A stretch of DNA of 64,000 nt, from the NCBI GenBank assembly GCA_030674185.1, contig CM060307.1, positions 60,173,981 through 60,237,980 of the forward strand. Reading direction: 5' to 3'. The translations under genes and the position numbers were made by a program. Each line of letters starts with the position of its first letter. Position 1 is the first letter of the stretch. Shown here one piece after another: positions 11,066 through 63,011 of this stretch. The DNA is from Monoplex corrugatus (taxonomy: Eukaryota > Mollusca > Gastropoda > Littorinimorpha > Ranellidae). The notes under the pieces are model-generated. The model was given only the letters and a program-made list of their open reading frames with translations, did not search any database and was not told the origin of the DNA.

Positions 11066-11114
11066 CTTGAAACGCAGTTAGTCTTCTTGCCTTTGTGAAG
11101 TCTTGGTTTTAAAC

Positions 11115-11119
11115 ACACA

Positions 11120-11216
<97 letters not shown>

Positions 11217-11305
11217 TGGAACAGTGTGTGTTTGAGACGGAGAAGATGACAACCAAGTTGAATAGGTTTGAGTGTATTCGAGCTTAACATCTTGTGTGTG
11301 TGTGT

Positions 11306-11366
<61 letters not shown>

Positions 11367-11386
11367 AGAGAGAGAGAGATGACGGC
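11115..11386. repeat. (CA)n then (TG)n microsatellites, inverted pair
   Basis: About 95 bp of CA (11115-11213) and about 70 bp of TG (11294-11363) flank an 80-bp spacer and could pair as a long hairpin; a short (GA)n follows. Confidence 0.92.
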
Positions 11387-12060
11387 TTGGGTCTCAAGCC
11401 CTTTTCCCCTCTGTCTTCACGGAATCAGCGTCCAAGCCAACGGCTGGTTGATAGTTGACACGTCCTAAAGTAGAAGGGTAAAAGTGTGACCCATGACCCT
11501 TTGGGTGTAAGAGAGTGAGGTGGTAGAGACTTCAACTATTCTTAGGGCCAGCATTATGAAGGCAGTGCCCATCTCCTCTCCCATTTTTGCTTTGCCTTCC
11601 CAAACCTTGAATATATATAGTCAGTCAGATACCATTCAAAGCCGTGCGCAAAGGACTTCATTTTCTTCACCCCTTCCCTTCCCTGCTCCGAATCAAAACT
11701 CGAATCCGTGTAGTCGGTCTGTACGGCGGGAGCTCTCCCTTCTCGCCAGCTTGGAAAGGGCGAGTTGATGAGGGTGTGTGAAGAGGTTGGCAGGAAAGAC
11801 AGGTCTCCTTGCACAGATAGACGTGACAGGTGTTACGCATGCCCTCCACAAGTGACGAGCGTTGCGGGGACTGCGGAATTCGTTACTGTCCGCATGACTT
11901 CACTAAGGGGGGCAGGGGTGAAGGGGGTAGGGGTGTGACAGGGGGCAGGTAGAGCTTCCACCGCCTGACATGAACCAGGCCTTGCCGATCTACAATCGAC
12001 AGAAGCCCAGGGGGAGAGAAAGGAAGGGTAGGAAAAAAAAGAGACTTGGCTGAGAATGGA
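11387..12060. other. Unannotated intronic sequence
   Basis: Nothing recognised. Confidence 0.4.
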
Positions 12061-12386
<326 letters not shown>

Positions 12387-12880
12387 GGGTGAGAAAGGCG
12401 GGGTCGGGAGGAGAAGAGAGAACGGTAGCTGGAGCATGGGGATAGGTCTGTCCCAGGTAAAGACGTCTGCCACTCACCTGCTGCACAAACCCTCCGCTGT
12501 CTCACACACAATGTCACCGCCACTTAACGTGGTGTAGCGCACAGGCTTCTTCTGTGCGGGCCAGACTACCAGTCTTCACTCCCCCACCGTCCACTTCATG
12601 CTGGATAGGAGCGAGATAAAGGGTTTTGAAAACAATCGTCCTACTACCATGAGGTCGTAGGGAATTGTGTGGAAGAGACTTGAATTTTTCTCAGGACTTA
12701 TATAATGAGGGCGTTGTCCGTCTCCTCACCCTCACTTGCTGCTTTACCTTCACCAACAGAGAATAAAGCCAGGTGCTCATTCACGTAGCTTGGTAGAATG
12801 GAGGCCACACGGAAGTTTTTACCAGATTCAGAACCCAGACCCACACAGTCAGATTGGAACACAGTGTGTATTTTTGATAC
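12387..12880. other. Unannotated intronic sequence
   Basis: Nothing recognised. Confidence 0.4.
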
Positions 12881-12965
12881 TTAGACATACAAATAGCTAC
12901 AGTTACTTGAACCTTAGAGATATAAATGGCTACAGTTACTTGAACCTTAGAAATACAAATGGTTC
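12881..12965. repeat. 33-bp tandem repeat, 2.5 copies
   Basis: Units begin TTAGACATACAAATAGC, TTAGAGATATAAATGGC and TTAGAAATACAAATGG, each pair separated by TACAGTTACTTGAACC. The ORF over it is an artefact. Confidence 0.85.
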
Positions 12966-14066
12966 CCCTGGCTTTGATTTCCTGTCAGAGCGCGCCAGCC
13001 CACTGTATATTCATATTATATAACATTACTTTGTATTAGATACTTGAGCTGTAACTGCTTTTGTTAATTGGATACTTGAACCATTTAACATGTAAGCAGA
13101 GAATGATAGCTGTAGGTATAGTGTTTTCTTTTCTGCGTACTTGTATAGAAAACGTACCTGTGTTTACTCTTTTTACAAATTGTATACTTTTAGCATACTT
13201 GTCTATAATCCTTTGCTATCATGTGATGTTGTGAGAACCATCATGCAGACCCATCAGGGGTCCGTGATCATGCTGCCGATTCGTTGGACTAGGCAAGATT
13301 TGGTACAAGCTGAACGGATCTGAACTATAATAAAGGTGACGATGTACTGACATGAATGCATTGTAGTTAAATTAAATTGATTTGTGTTAAGCCGACACCT
13401 CCACCTTGGATGATGAAACTTATGACATGGAGTTGAAGGCAGTCCCTGACACAGATGCATAATCCCGTGAAGGTGTGGCATGGGGCTTGGTAGGGTAACA
13501 GAAACTTGCATCGACTTGATAGGGGGTGTGTGCTAGGCGGCTGATAACCCGTGTGGACGTGCTGCTGACAATAGTGTCTGTGCGGAAGACCTCTATGGCC
13601 CTATCTCCTTTCACCTGTCCATGGCCTCTGCGGCGAGGGAGCAAGTGAATCATCGTGTCCCCTTTCTCATTCAAATGCTGTGCCGTAGTGGTGGGCCTGC
13701 ATGGGAAAGTGGAGCCATTACTGCACACGTTTAACGAGCTCCTGCCCATAAACAGGGGGCCCAGCCCGCCAGGAGTTCGGCTTGCTTGTAACGCCGGGAA
13801 GGGAGTTCATTTTCCCTTAGCACTCAGTTACTTCAGCGTTCAGCACCCAACACTACACGGGCGGGCGACTTAGACTGGTTGCGCGGCTCCCTTCATTATG
13901 TAGCGGGCCCTGAGGGGGTCCTATAGCACTGTCAACGGTGGAGGTCTGGCTTCAGGCCGATTGAGGTCCTTCGCACCTTACAAGGCAAACACAAAGCCGC
14001 GCTCGTTATTCAGTTTCACGGGGGTTTTGTTGTGGGTCCATGACCGCTTTGTCGGCTCTCCTTTAT
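12966..14066. other. Unannotated intronic sequence
   Basis: No repeat or exon recognised; minus-strand ORFs of up to 109 codons have no motif. Confidence 0.4.
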
Positions 14067-14176
14067 TTAACCCTTTCACTCCCTGACCCAACAACCCACT
14101 AGCTTCAACCTTTCACTCCCTCATCCTGCCTACCAGCTTCGTGTAGAAAAGGGTTTGCAATTAATTAAAGTGTTAA
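14067..14176 (+). mobile_element. Variant TTAA palindromic element
   Basis: TTAACCCTTTCACTCCCTGA start, internal CCTTTCACTCCCTCATCCTG, right end lost down to AAGTGTTAA. About 110 bp. Confidence 0.6.
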
Positions 14177-14798
14177 CTTGGGATGTTGGCTAGTGAGAAC
14201 ATGGCTGTAGTTAGCGAGTGGACAAGGTGTTTTCTTTGTTCCCTGATGCCTGGCTGGATTTTTGTCCATAGCCCCGAACTTGGTTCTGAAGTTGTAGTGC
14301 CTGCTGTTGTTCATGTGAATGAAGATCGCTTACGTTTGAAAACACCATTTCTTATTTTTACCCGCTACCCCTGTGGACACCCCCCCCCCCCCCTCTCTCC
14401 TCGTGTTCCCCGTCTCTTCCACCATTCCAGCAGCCAATCCATCCAGAAAGCCTGAGGTTCCTTAACAAAATTATATGTTTTGCTGGAAAGAGAACTAGAA
14501 AATTCAAAACCAATAAATCCGGACCCAGTCATGCAGTCCACTCCGCATAGACTTTCTTTTATCACGACAGTGTCACGTATAGACCTGTTTATTAGAGACT
14601 TACCTGTTCACACCAGGTCTTATATTGTTGATACCATAATTGTCCGTCTACCAGTTTGTACCTCCACTTTTAAGTTCCACCTGTCGTGTGGCATTGTGTA
14701 ACCATTCACGTAGATTCTGATGATCATAGGTGTATACATACTTTAGTGTATGGTGTATGTATGCGTAGACGTTGTTAGTGTATGTTTGTGCACGTGTA

Positions 14799-14799
<1 letters not shown>
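14177..14799. other. Unannotated intronic sequence
   Basis: C12 run at about 14381. Nothing else recognised. Confidence 0.4.
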
Positions 14800-14865
<66 letters not shown>

Positions 14866-14866
14866 T
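14800..14866. repeat. (TG)n microsatellite
   Basis: About 65 bp of TG. Confidence 0.95.
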
Positions 14867-15499
14867 GTGATCATTGCTTCCGTATGTATTATATTCTGTG
14901 TCTTGTAAACGTGTAATGCGCAGTAAAGTCCAAAAAAGTTACGAGAATAGTGCTATATAAGTGCTACATAAGAATGATTTATCAAATAATGCACGAACTC
15001 TGCAGATGCCATATAATAGAAAAGAATTAAAGTAATCATGGAAAATTCCATACGTCTGTGCATAAATCTTGCACGTGGGCAGGTGTGGAGCTTTCCTCAT
15101 CTCACCTTGTTTAAATGATTTCAAACGAAAGTTGGTGTAGTTTTTAAACCGTTACATGGCATGCCCTTTGGCTGTGCTTTTATATTAGTATTAGTTATGA
15201 CACACGAGGTGCCACTGTTGTTGTCTTCATGAAATTCTCACGCTTTACTAAAACTAGAAACAGAATCTGACAATGATATGACTAAAGGAATACTTTTCGA
15301 ACTGTTAGTGATTGTAAAGGTAAAAAATGTTATTGACCGTTGCTCCTTACAGTGATTCGTTGTATGGTGACAGTTGCTTGTCTCTCAGTGATTATGTTTT
15401 AAAAGTATTGGTGCTGATTGTTATCTCTCTCTGACTATGTTTTTGTTGTGATGATTGCTGTCTTTCAATTGTTATAATGTTTTAAATATATTAGTGATC

Positions 15500-15504
<5 letters not shown>
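14867..15504. other. Unannotated intronic sequence
   Basis: AT-rich; nothing recognised. Confidence 0.4.
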
Positions 15505-15582
<78 letters not shown>

Positions 15583-15604
15583 GCTCGCTCGCTCGCTCGC
15601 TCGT
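15505..15604. repeat. (CT)n with terminal (GCTC)n
   Basis: CT for about 75 bp, then five GCTC units. Confidence 0.95.
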
Positions 15605-16251
15605 TCAACAGTCAGCATTTATCAAGTTTTGAGAATGCTACGTTTAAAATATTCAGTATTGTGTCAGAAAGTAAATATGATTCTGAAGGCCAGTTTGAAG
15701 CAGGTCAAAACTGACTTTGTCTCCTTCAGTCTTATACACTAAAGCTGGTGGATAATGATTATAATTGTAATTCGTGCTTGTTCATCGCTAGTTTCCAACT
15801 CATTTGGACTCACTGGGCTTTACACATTTCCAAGACACAGAGTTCAGTACATAAACAAGCATTGATATACCACACATTTTAATACTTGTGCGCAAATGAA
15901 TATATACTGACAACATTTAACCAACACCTATGGTCAAAAACGCATACATACACGAATGATTAAACGATGCCACATGATCGATAGTTAGTAATGGAAGTAC
16001 ATATTGGCGGATGAGTGAGAGAGTTAATCTAGCGACAGTTAGCAGACGATAGAACTCAGCAGGACTGGGGAGAAAAGGTGCAGGAGATGAGCAGAAGCTC
16101 TCAGGATTTATGAGGTATTGGATATCAGTACATCGTTAAAACGCTCGTGTCAAGTGTGTAAGGAGAAGTGCTGGTCCACTCCCTGCTGGGCACGGCTGCA
16201 GACAGACACTTACTTTACTGTATCTGTGTCTCCTACTGCCCGAGAGTAATG
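15605..16251. other. Unannotated intronic sequence
   Basis: Nothing recognised. Confidence 0.4.
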
Positions 16252-16575
16252 GAAAAGGGTTTTGAATTTATCAAGAGAGACTCGTTGCATATGGAAGTTC
16301 CGTATGTGCTCCACCCAAACCTATCAGCAACTATACATGTGGAGACTTCTTGCGTCTCCGCAAAATCCTTTGCACTGGCGAAGTCTTGAAATCAGAGGGA
16401 GGACGGTACTGGTCAAATACTAAGCTGACTTCACCAGAGTGATGTGCCTCTAATCTGTGGAAGGCTGGGCACATGAAGATGGGCAGAGAACTGGCCAGTT
16501 TTAGTGTTGCTAGCCAGGATTGAACTCGAGATGTCAGGTCTGGAGCACTCCAGCTGTAAGCTAACCCAGCCAAAC
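16252..16575 (-). mobile_element. SINE A, reverse, full length
   Basis: It runs from TTTTGAATTTATCAAGAGAG through ATGTGCTCCACCCAAA, AAATACTAAGCTGAC and GCCAGGATTGAACTCGAGAT to the reversed head. Older copy, many substitutions. Confidence 0.82.
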
Positions 16576-17980
16576 CAGTGAAATAGAAGCTGTACGATTA
16601 CTATGTATGCCACATCTACAACTTGTCTTGTCCGTGCCATTCGCTGGTAGATAGAGGGAAAATAACTATTGCCAGCACTGATTGTGCCAGACCTAGTTTG
16701 TCTTGTCAGTGCCACCAAGTGTCGGGTAGACGAAGGGGAAAAAAACAACAGCAACAACAACAACAGGAACAAAAACTGAACAAATAAGAGCGTCAGTGCT
16801 GATGTTCTGTTTGTGCTCTTTTGTGGGTGTTTTCACACTTTACATAAATTTCTCGTCTAGACTTCTCCACACAATATTTCAACACATGAGAAAAAATGGA
16901 GTTGTGCTTTTTGTTCGTGGTGTCTGATTTATGTAGATCTAGGTTATCTGTGGCATGTGTATGATCATCGAGAAAGGATCAGTCGGAAATGGCAGAATGT
17001 TAACCTGGCGTGTTTGTGAGATGTGTAGTATATTGATGTCTTTTTATGTAATATTTTCATACTCTTGCTTTTTACGGAGTCCTGAGGGGCATATATACAC
17101 TAGATGGCTTTTCAGTAAGTCAAATCAGAATGAATTGTTAAGTCAGTTGGCTCAACAGGAGACACCAACAATTAACACAATAGGTGTAGGTCATTGAGCA
17201 CAAACTGAAACAGTACCCCCACGCAGTTTCCACACACAAACTGAAACAGTATACCCACGCACTTTTGCCTAAACTTTACATGGTATTGAGAAGGCCAGTG
17301 AGGATTCATCATTCCTTCGTTAAAAAAAAAAAAGTCATCGCCCGCATGTATGGTTCTGTGTTTGCACCGGTGGTCTTTTCATGTTATTACAGGCAGGTTT
17401 GCGTGGAACAAGAAAGGAACTGTCTTGAGTGCAGTCTGTACGGTAAATATACAAGCACCAAAGAAACTGATAAACATTTTTCGTTCTTAAATAATTATGC
17501 AAATGTATACAGAAATGACCGATTCTTAGAGTTAGTCCGGCAAACCCTTGCAGCTTCAGTTTACCTCCTAGAATAATAATGACGTTTATGAACTTCTCTA
17601 TCGAACTTTTCACAGTATATCAAAAGAGACTCGGTAAATAATACTCTGTCAGTTTTACTAGCTTTAGTATATTTTGTATAGTACTCTTTTTCAGTTTTAC
17701 TGGCTTTAGTGTATATCTTTTACTTCCTCGCCCAAGCTGTGGGCTGTAATTCTGGTGTAAGAAAGTTCGTTCAGCGCACCTTCAGGAAAACCTTGAACAG
17801 GGTTATTAAGTAGAAAAGAGGCTGAACCTGACTCCTGTGGCCATTTCCGTGGAAACGTGCCATTGGCGAAAATTGAAATGTTTTACTAGAAGCGGTGGGT
17901 GTGTTATTGCGTACTTGGCTGCTCTCCAAGACGGGAGAGCCCACTTGCATCTCAACTGGGGGAAAACCGCTTCTCTCTGT
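16576..17980. other. Unannotated intronic sequence
   Basis: A short (CAA)n near 16745-16765 and A11 at 17323. No repeat family or exon seen in about 1.4 kb. Confidence 0.4.
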
Positions 17981-18231
17981 CTCTTTATGATTGCTCGCTC
18001 TCTGTCTCTGTCTCTCCCCCTCTCTCTCATCCTTTCTCTCGCTAGATCGCTTGCTCTGTGTGTGTGTGTGTGTGTGTGTGTTGTGTGTGTGTTTGTATGT
18101 TGGGTAGACAGATAGCGCGTATATATACCCGCATGCATATAAATGTGTCGGGTAAGACGCGTACATTCTCTCTCTCTCTGTCTCTCTCTCTCTCTTTGTC
18201 TCTCTCTCTCCTCCCTCCCTCTCTGTCTGTC

Positions 18232-18287
<56 letters not shown>

Positions 18288-18370
18288 GGCATGAATTATT
18301 TTTGTATTTCACACCCCGTCATAAGGGACTATGGCCTAAACGAATAAATCTGAAATCAGAAATCTCTCCC

Positions 18371-18419
<49 letters not shown>

Positions 18420-18425
18420 GCGCGC
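17981..18425. repeat. Cluster of (CT)n and (TG)n microsatellites
   Basis: CT-rich 17981-18055, TG 18056-18093, CT 18166-18288, TG 18372-18418 then CGCGCGC. Confidence 0.92.
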
Positions 18426-18614
18426 GCACACACGCGAAACGTATGGGTGAAATGCCCAAAAGTAAGAGTAATACCTAACAGTCATGTTTTTGAAATTGTG
18501 GCGAGTGGCTGTACGGTATATGTTTGACCTGTGTGCTGTCACACTCATTGAAAACACTGCATTTGATGAGGTTCATTACAACTTTACTAGTTAGCAGTGC
18601 AGAGATTGTCGATC

Positions 18615-18777
18615 TTAACCGTTTGACTCCAGCACTCTGTCCACCTGCATCCTAAATTGTCAACCATGCTAGCAAAGCAAAAACTTAATCTCCTTCAGGA
18701 AGCTGGTGGATAGGGTGAGGGAATCAAAAGGTTAAATTTTGCAGTTGGTGAATAGGGTGCAGGAGTCAAACGGTTAA
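18615..18777 (-). mobile_element. TTAA palindromic MITE, copy E, reverse, one inner arm lost
   Basis: TTAACCGTTTGACTCC start and GGAGTCAAACGGTTAA end. GTCAACCATGCTAGCAAAGC marks reverse orientation. Only the half AGGAAGCTGGTGGATAGGGT of the inner hairpin remains, the mirror image of the loss in copy B. Confidence 0.83.
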
Positions 18778-18891
18778 TTATTTAAATCTCGGTTGCTTTG
18801 CGGCTTGTGCGGGACTAGTCCACCAATTGTTAGCGCGCGCGCGTGTGTGTGTGTGTGTATGTGTGTGATATGTCTAATGGATCATGAAAGA

Positions 18892-18973
18892 TTGTTTTTA
18901 TGCAGACACATGCGCTTGGTAAGTCCACAGATTTGTTTTTATGCAGACACATGCGCTTGGTAAATCCACAGAT
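18892..18973. repeat. 41-bp tandem duplication
   Basis: Two nearly identical units, TTGTTTTTATGCAGACACAT continuing GCGCTTGGTAA(G/A)TCCACAG, one mismatch seen. Confidence 0.9.
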
Positions 18974-19380
18974 TTAGCACATACGCACGGGTGTGCACTC
19001 ACACAGACACACACCTACACACACACACTTCCCTCTTCCTGTTCATTGTTAAATACAAGATAGTGCGTCAGAAGGCAGGTTGACTTGCTGCTAACATCGA
19101 CACAGATCGCTATCAGTTCACAGGCCTATCTAGTTACCGTGCTATGGCCATGTAAAACACATCTAGCTGCTTGCTTTTAACTTGCCATCACCCCACGTGA
19201 TTGTGCTTTGATTCATCTTTTCTTGTTGTCTCTCCCAGCACACACACACATACACGCACACACTTTTAGGGAGAGAGAGAGGAACATATTTGTTCATTTA
19301 GTGTAAATGTTTTAAGATCTGTTTTTCCTTGACGGAAATGTTGGTTTTATATCATGTATGTCTTGACAATAACTTTTCTG
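18974..19380. other. Unannotated intronic sequence
   Basis: Short CA runs near 19010 and 19240. Nothing else. Confidence 0.4.
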
Positions 19381-19900
19381 TTAGATTTTCTGGTGGCGTC
19401 GTGTTTCCATGTGGCGGAAGTATGGGCCAGTGCACACTTTGACGATGTCCTTTTTTTCTGTCTTCCGTTTCTCAGTGTTCTGCAAGGATGTTTCTTGATA
19501 GGCTGTTGATCTCATGATATGACCATACCACATTAATTTCCGTCTTTATATTGTAGTCAGAGGAGTTTTAATAGCAGGTATTACCGTACTGGATTTAATG
19601 CAGGCTTGAAGTTGGTAATCTCTGATCCACGTCTAAATTACCAAGAATGTTGCACTGCTTGTAGCTGCATCCCATTTCCAGTGCTTGTATTCATTTGAAA
19701 TCTGTTGATTGATTCATGATTTTTTGCATGCATCTTCTGAGGAAGATTTTTTTCCTGTTATCAGACTGACTGCTGTTGTTTGTGCTTTTCTCACAAACAT
19801 CTTTTTTCGTTTTTCATAATTTCCACAGGATTTTGAAAAATATACTTGTGAAGCCTTTTCATTGGGTGGATATCTTTGCTAATGCCTTTGTTATCAGGAG
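19381..19900 (-). mobile_element. Possible degenerate LINE C-terminal fragment
   Basis: The minus strand gives broken stretches resembling the end of LINE polymerases, such as WSYHEINSLSRNIL, where related elements have a WYGHVxRSxxLxKTxL segment. No intact frame; low confidence, could be chance. Confidence 0.25.
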
Positions 19901-20528
19901 TGTGGTCTTTTCATAGATTCCCCCCCCCTCCCCAAGTTTTCAGTGATACATGTTGTGTCTTTGTCTTTATCATAGCTATCTTGAAAATATGTACACAACA
20001 GCATTTTAAGACACCACATCGATGAATTTTATCAGCGTTTTGTAATGTGAAAAAGTCGTGGGTGAAATTATACAAATGTGTGTGTGTGTGTGTGTCTGTG
20101 TGGAGTAAATTTTGCGCATGATCAGTGACACGCCATTTTCTGGAGAATTCATCCGTGTGGTGTCCTACCAGAGTGTGAAGTGTAAAAGGAGAATGTCGCA
20201 TGGGAAGATACGATGGTGGATAATGCAGTATCAGTACTATCGTTAGGTAGGAACACAGTATCGAACGAAGGTATGATGATTGTCTTGCCTAGAGATGTAG
20301 CTGATCTAGAAACACACGATCATTTTCGAGAGATGACAGAAAGCCAAAAGTAAAGAATGCATCATCTTTAAACACTTTAATTTAAACTTGAAAGCCAACC
20401 ACGACAACGCCTAGTGGGGACACAAAGTGACGGCCATTACTGTCAGCTGGCCGGAAGTGCTCAAAGCATGCAGCGACACCACGACAACAGCGCCAGGACC
20501 GGAAATAACTCGTCTGTCTCGTGCACTT
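19901..20528. other. Unannotated intronic sequence
   Basis: Short (TG)n near 20077. Nothing else recognised. Confidence 0.4.
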
Positions 20529-20907
20529 TTAACCCTTTCACTTTGTCAACTTATCCGCCATTTTCAGCTGTGTGGGTTGGCTGTCTGGGTTCGTAGAGCT
20601 GTGGATTCGAGATCTGATATTTTGAGTTCAGTTCCAGACCGCATCGTAAAACTGGCTTGTTTGTTGCACATCTTTATTAATGCTTCTATTATTCTGGCGG
20701 TGTCACTTTGTGTTTCATACGTCCCATTCTCCTCCTTTCTGTTCGAAGTCTTTGTCAGCGCATATTTTGCCCTGTGTGCTAGAAGATTGCTGGCAGATTT
20801 GGGTGGGATGTCTTTAGAATCATCCGAGTGCGATGAATCCCTCTCGAACAAATTCCAAAATTGCTGGCAAGAAGTTGATGGACAGAGCGAGGAATTTCAA
20901 GGGTTAA
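20529..20907 (+). mobile_element. Variant TTAA palindromic element containing a SINE A
   Basis: TTAACCCTTTCACTTTGTCA on the left and GAATTTCAAGGGTTAA on the right bracket a SINE A (about 20570-20863). Right-arm sequence GAAGTTGATGGACAGAGCGA resumes after the SINE, so the SINE landed in an older MITE. Opposite nesting order to copy A. Confidence 0.7.
20570..20863 (+). mobile_element. SINE A inside a MITE
   Basis: TGGATTCGAGATCTGATATT, GAGTTCAGTTCCAGACC (B box), TTCTGGCGGTGTCAC, TTTGGGTGGGATG, and end CTCTCGAACAAATTCCAAAA. Confidence 0.84.
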
Positions 20908-21137
20908 CAGGCTGGAAACGGGGTTGGGGTGGGGTAGGGAGGGGCGAGACGGGAGAAGGACTGACTGTGTTGCAGCAAGCTCGCGTGCTGCGTCTCCAAG
21001 GAAGTGGCTTGTTACACGAGAAATTGCTTCCGTTTTGACAACACATCAAACAGTGGGGACATGGCTTGTGTCTGTGTCGGTGGTGAAGTAAGGGGACGGG
21101 GGAGATGGGGTGTAGGGCTTAATTGAACACTGGTGAA

Positions 21138-21340
21138 GCGGTAGCGGCAGCGGCAGCGGCAGCGGCAGCGGCTCCTGACAGACGCTTGTCTAGAAGCAGA
21201 CAGCCTATGATCATGATAATTTGCTAAGTCGGGCATTCGTGTTGGTGGTCTTCTCTTTCTTTCTGGTTGTTTGTGTGTCCACGACTCTGCTTATTTGGCC
21301 TGTTTGTGGTAATGTCTTCTTGACACTGTGCGAGCACGCG

Positions 21341-21413
<73 letters not shown>
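21138..21413. repeat. (GGCAGC)n hexamer and (TG)n
   Basis: GCGGTAGCGGCAGCGGCAGC near 21138-21172 and a 75-bp TG run at 21339-21413, with no gene between. Confidence 0.9.
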
Positions 21414-21414
<1 letters not shown>

Positions 21415-21639
21415 GAAACATTAGAATCTTCAAGATTTGAGAGAGTTTTCAAGAAAAGATACAGTTGTCAAGGAACAGTGGTGCATGCCATTTCAAGCAT
21501 TACGTCTGTGCAAACTGCATGTACTCAGTAACTCACTAAATGATCCCTTCGTATTTTCCCACACCACAAAAAATGAATGCTACTGTACCTCGTCAACCTA
21601 GTGTAATCTTTTTCGCTAGAAGCAAAACAAAAACGTTGA

Positions 21640-22200
21640 CTAAAACCTATGGACTTTTATCAGGTAAGCAAAATAGCTACACGCAAAAATTAACAAGTTC
21701 GTTAGTATCGTGATATGGAACGAGTACTCTTACGCTTGTTAAGTGAATACAGAGCAGCTACACGCAAAATTTAATCACGATTTCATCAGTATTCTGATAC
21801 GAATTGGATACTGGTTTTCTAACACGCAAGAAGTACATAGCATTCCACTTTATAAAATTAGGTTATTTACTTGATATAGGCTGTCGTAGAAAGAACACCG
21901 ATGATTAGATTTTCCTGGATTAAATACAGGGGAAAAGAATTGTCAAGAAACGATGCCGTTTTCAAGAAATTATAGGATTATCAAGAAAATATAGAATTGT
22001 CTAGAAAGAGTAGAACTTTAAAGAAACCAGAAAATTATCATGAAACAATAGGATTATCATGAAACAGCGGATTGTGTAGAAACAGTACAACTTTTTTAAA
22101 TTGTAGAATCACCAAGAAATAGTAGAATGTTCTAGAAACCAGATTTATCAAGAAACAATAAGATTACCAAGAAACAAGAGAATTTTCAAGAAACAAAGCA
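21640..22200. repeat. Degenerate AT-rich tandem arrays upstream of the RING exon
   Basis: First, two diverged copies built on TAGCTACACGCAAAA / CAGCTACACGCAAAA (21670, 21759). Then, from about 21900, more than ten diverged units of about 20 bp on the theme TTATCAAGAAACAATAGGAT. The array ends about 65 bp before the exon acceptor. Confidence 0.7.
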
Positions 22201-22264
22201 AAAATATACGCCACATTTGTCAACTTTGCGTCTTGGTAAATTTGTACTATTATTTTTGTTTCAG

Positions 22265-61634
<39,370 letters not shown>

Positions 61635-62700
61635 TAGACGCACTGCTATCCCTCCTCGTTCACCAGGCACTGCCTCCTTTGGTACATGTGCATTGCACTT
61701 CATCGTCCACCTTTGTCCCACGGGTCTGCCTTTCCGGTCCTTTGACTGTGTGAAGTGTTGCACCCTGTCCCCTGGCCACCCGTCTACACTGCCTGCCCAC
61801 CAGCCATGCCTCTGGTGTGTTCACCTTGTTTCGTCCATCTAGCACTGCCTTTCTGGACTCGCCAACCTACGGCCCTGTATTCCTTCCTCTTCACTGTGTC
61901 CTTGTGTACATGTATAGCTGTGATGTAGGCCATAATTCAGTGTGGACATTCCTGTACCAGTGCACGGTTTCGTTCAGTGGTGCTGCTTACTTGTCGATCA
62001 ATATGACAACATGTTCTGTTCACTGTCTGAAGACAGGGAGTCATTTACTCTGCGATCATGCTGTGCCGTTTCCAAATTGACGAATCAAAGTAATGTTAAC
62101 TTAAGAACATAAACAGAACGGATGTTACGTTTTGCATAAAGAATTTTGTTCGGGAGTACCGAATTGTTGTGATGACGTGGTTCATAAAAAACATGATAAT
62201 ATCGCAATGTGTGTGCGATGATTGTCAGTTATAATGAATGATAAAGGCTGTGGCATTATGAGTGCCTGCTTCTGGTGCTTCTTAGTCCTTCATGAAGTTG
62301 CTATGCCGCATTCTTCGGAACTTTATTAATAGTTGAAGGTGTACAGTTTTTCTTAAGGACGATTTTTGTCTGTATCTGTGTGTCGTTTGAGATGCGTTAG
62401 TAACAGATGTCAGGGCATTGGTCTCACGAGAATGTAGCTGGAGCAACGAGTGATGTGAGATGGTGGATAAGTTAAGTGCTTGACGTGCCCTGCTCGCAGG
62501 AGTGAGTGAAACCAATCTTGTTGAAAATAAAAGAACCAGCAGATACAGTTTGTACAAAAATCTAATTGAGCATTTACAAATTAAACTGCTGACATGATAA
62601 TTGGTCGTCAACTGACAGACGTTTGAAAGTCGCGAGTTACGTGTACTGTATAATATTCTGGGGAAAAAAAACACAAATAAATAAGAATTGTTCTTGTCTT
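61635..62700 (+). other. 3' untranslated region of the PCGF gene
   Basis: This follows two adjacent TAG stops. No conserved ORF or recognised repeat lies in it. AATAAA occurs at 62526 and 62676. The extent is inferred from those signals. Confidence 0.6.
62676..62681 (+). terminator. Candidate poly(A) signal AATAAA
   Basis: AATAAA is followed within 15-35 bases by the T/GT-rich stretch TTGTTCTTGTCTT, as expected of a cleavage and polyadenylation site. A second AATAAA at 62526 is a possible earlier site with a weaker downstream element. Confidence 0.5.
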
Positions 62701-63011
62701 AAAAGTTTGTTATGAACTTTGGTCGTTGCATTTCTGTAGTTATAACGGTGTAGGTCGTTCATGTTCACTGACGGTTTCTTTTTCCCTCATTACACACACG
62801 CCAAGTACACAAGCACTTTGATGATGCAACGCACTGTCCTCTATTTATGCATGAAAGCGTTTGAAACTGAATACTGAGGCATAATATGGATGCGACTCCC
62901 GAATTTTAGAAGTCTTAAGGAATGCATATTCTGGGTGAACTATTGTTTCTGACTTGAATTGAAAGGTTTTGGGGGAACAGTCACCATCGAAGGATTATGG
63001 GGCTTTTCAAA
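62701..63011. other. Intergenic sequence
   Basis: Nothing recognised between the 3' UTR and the satellite. Confidence 0.4.
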
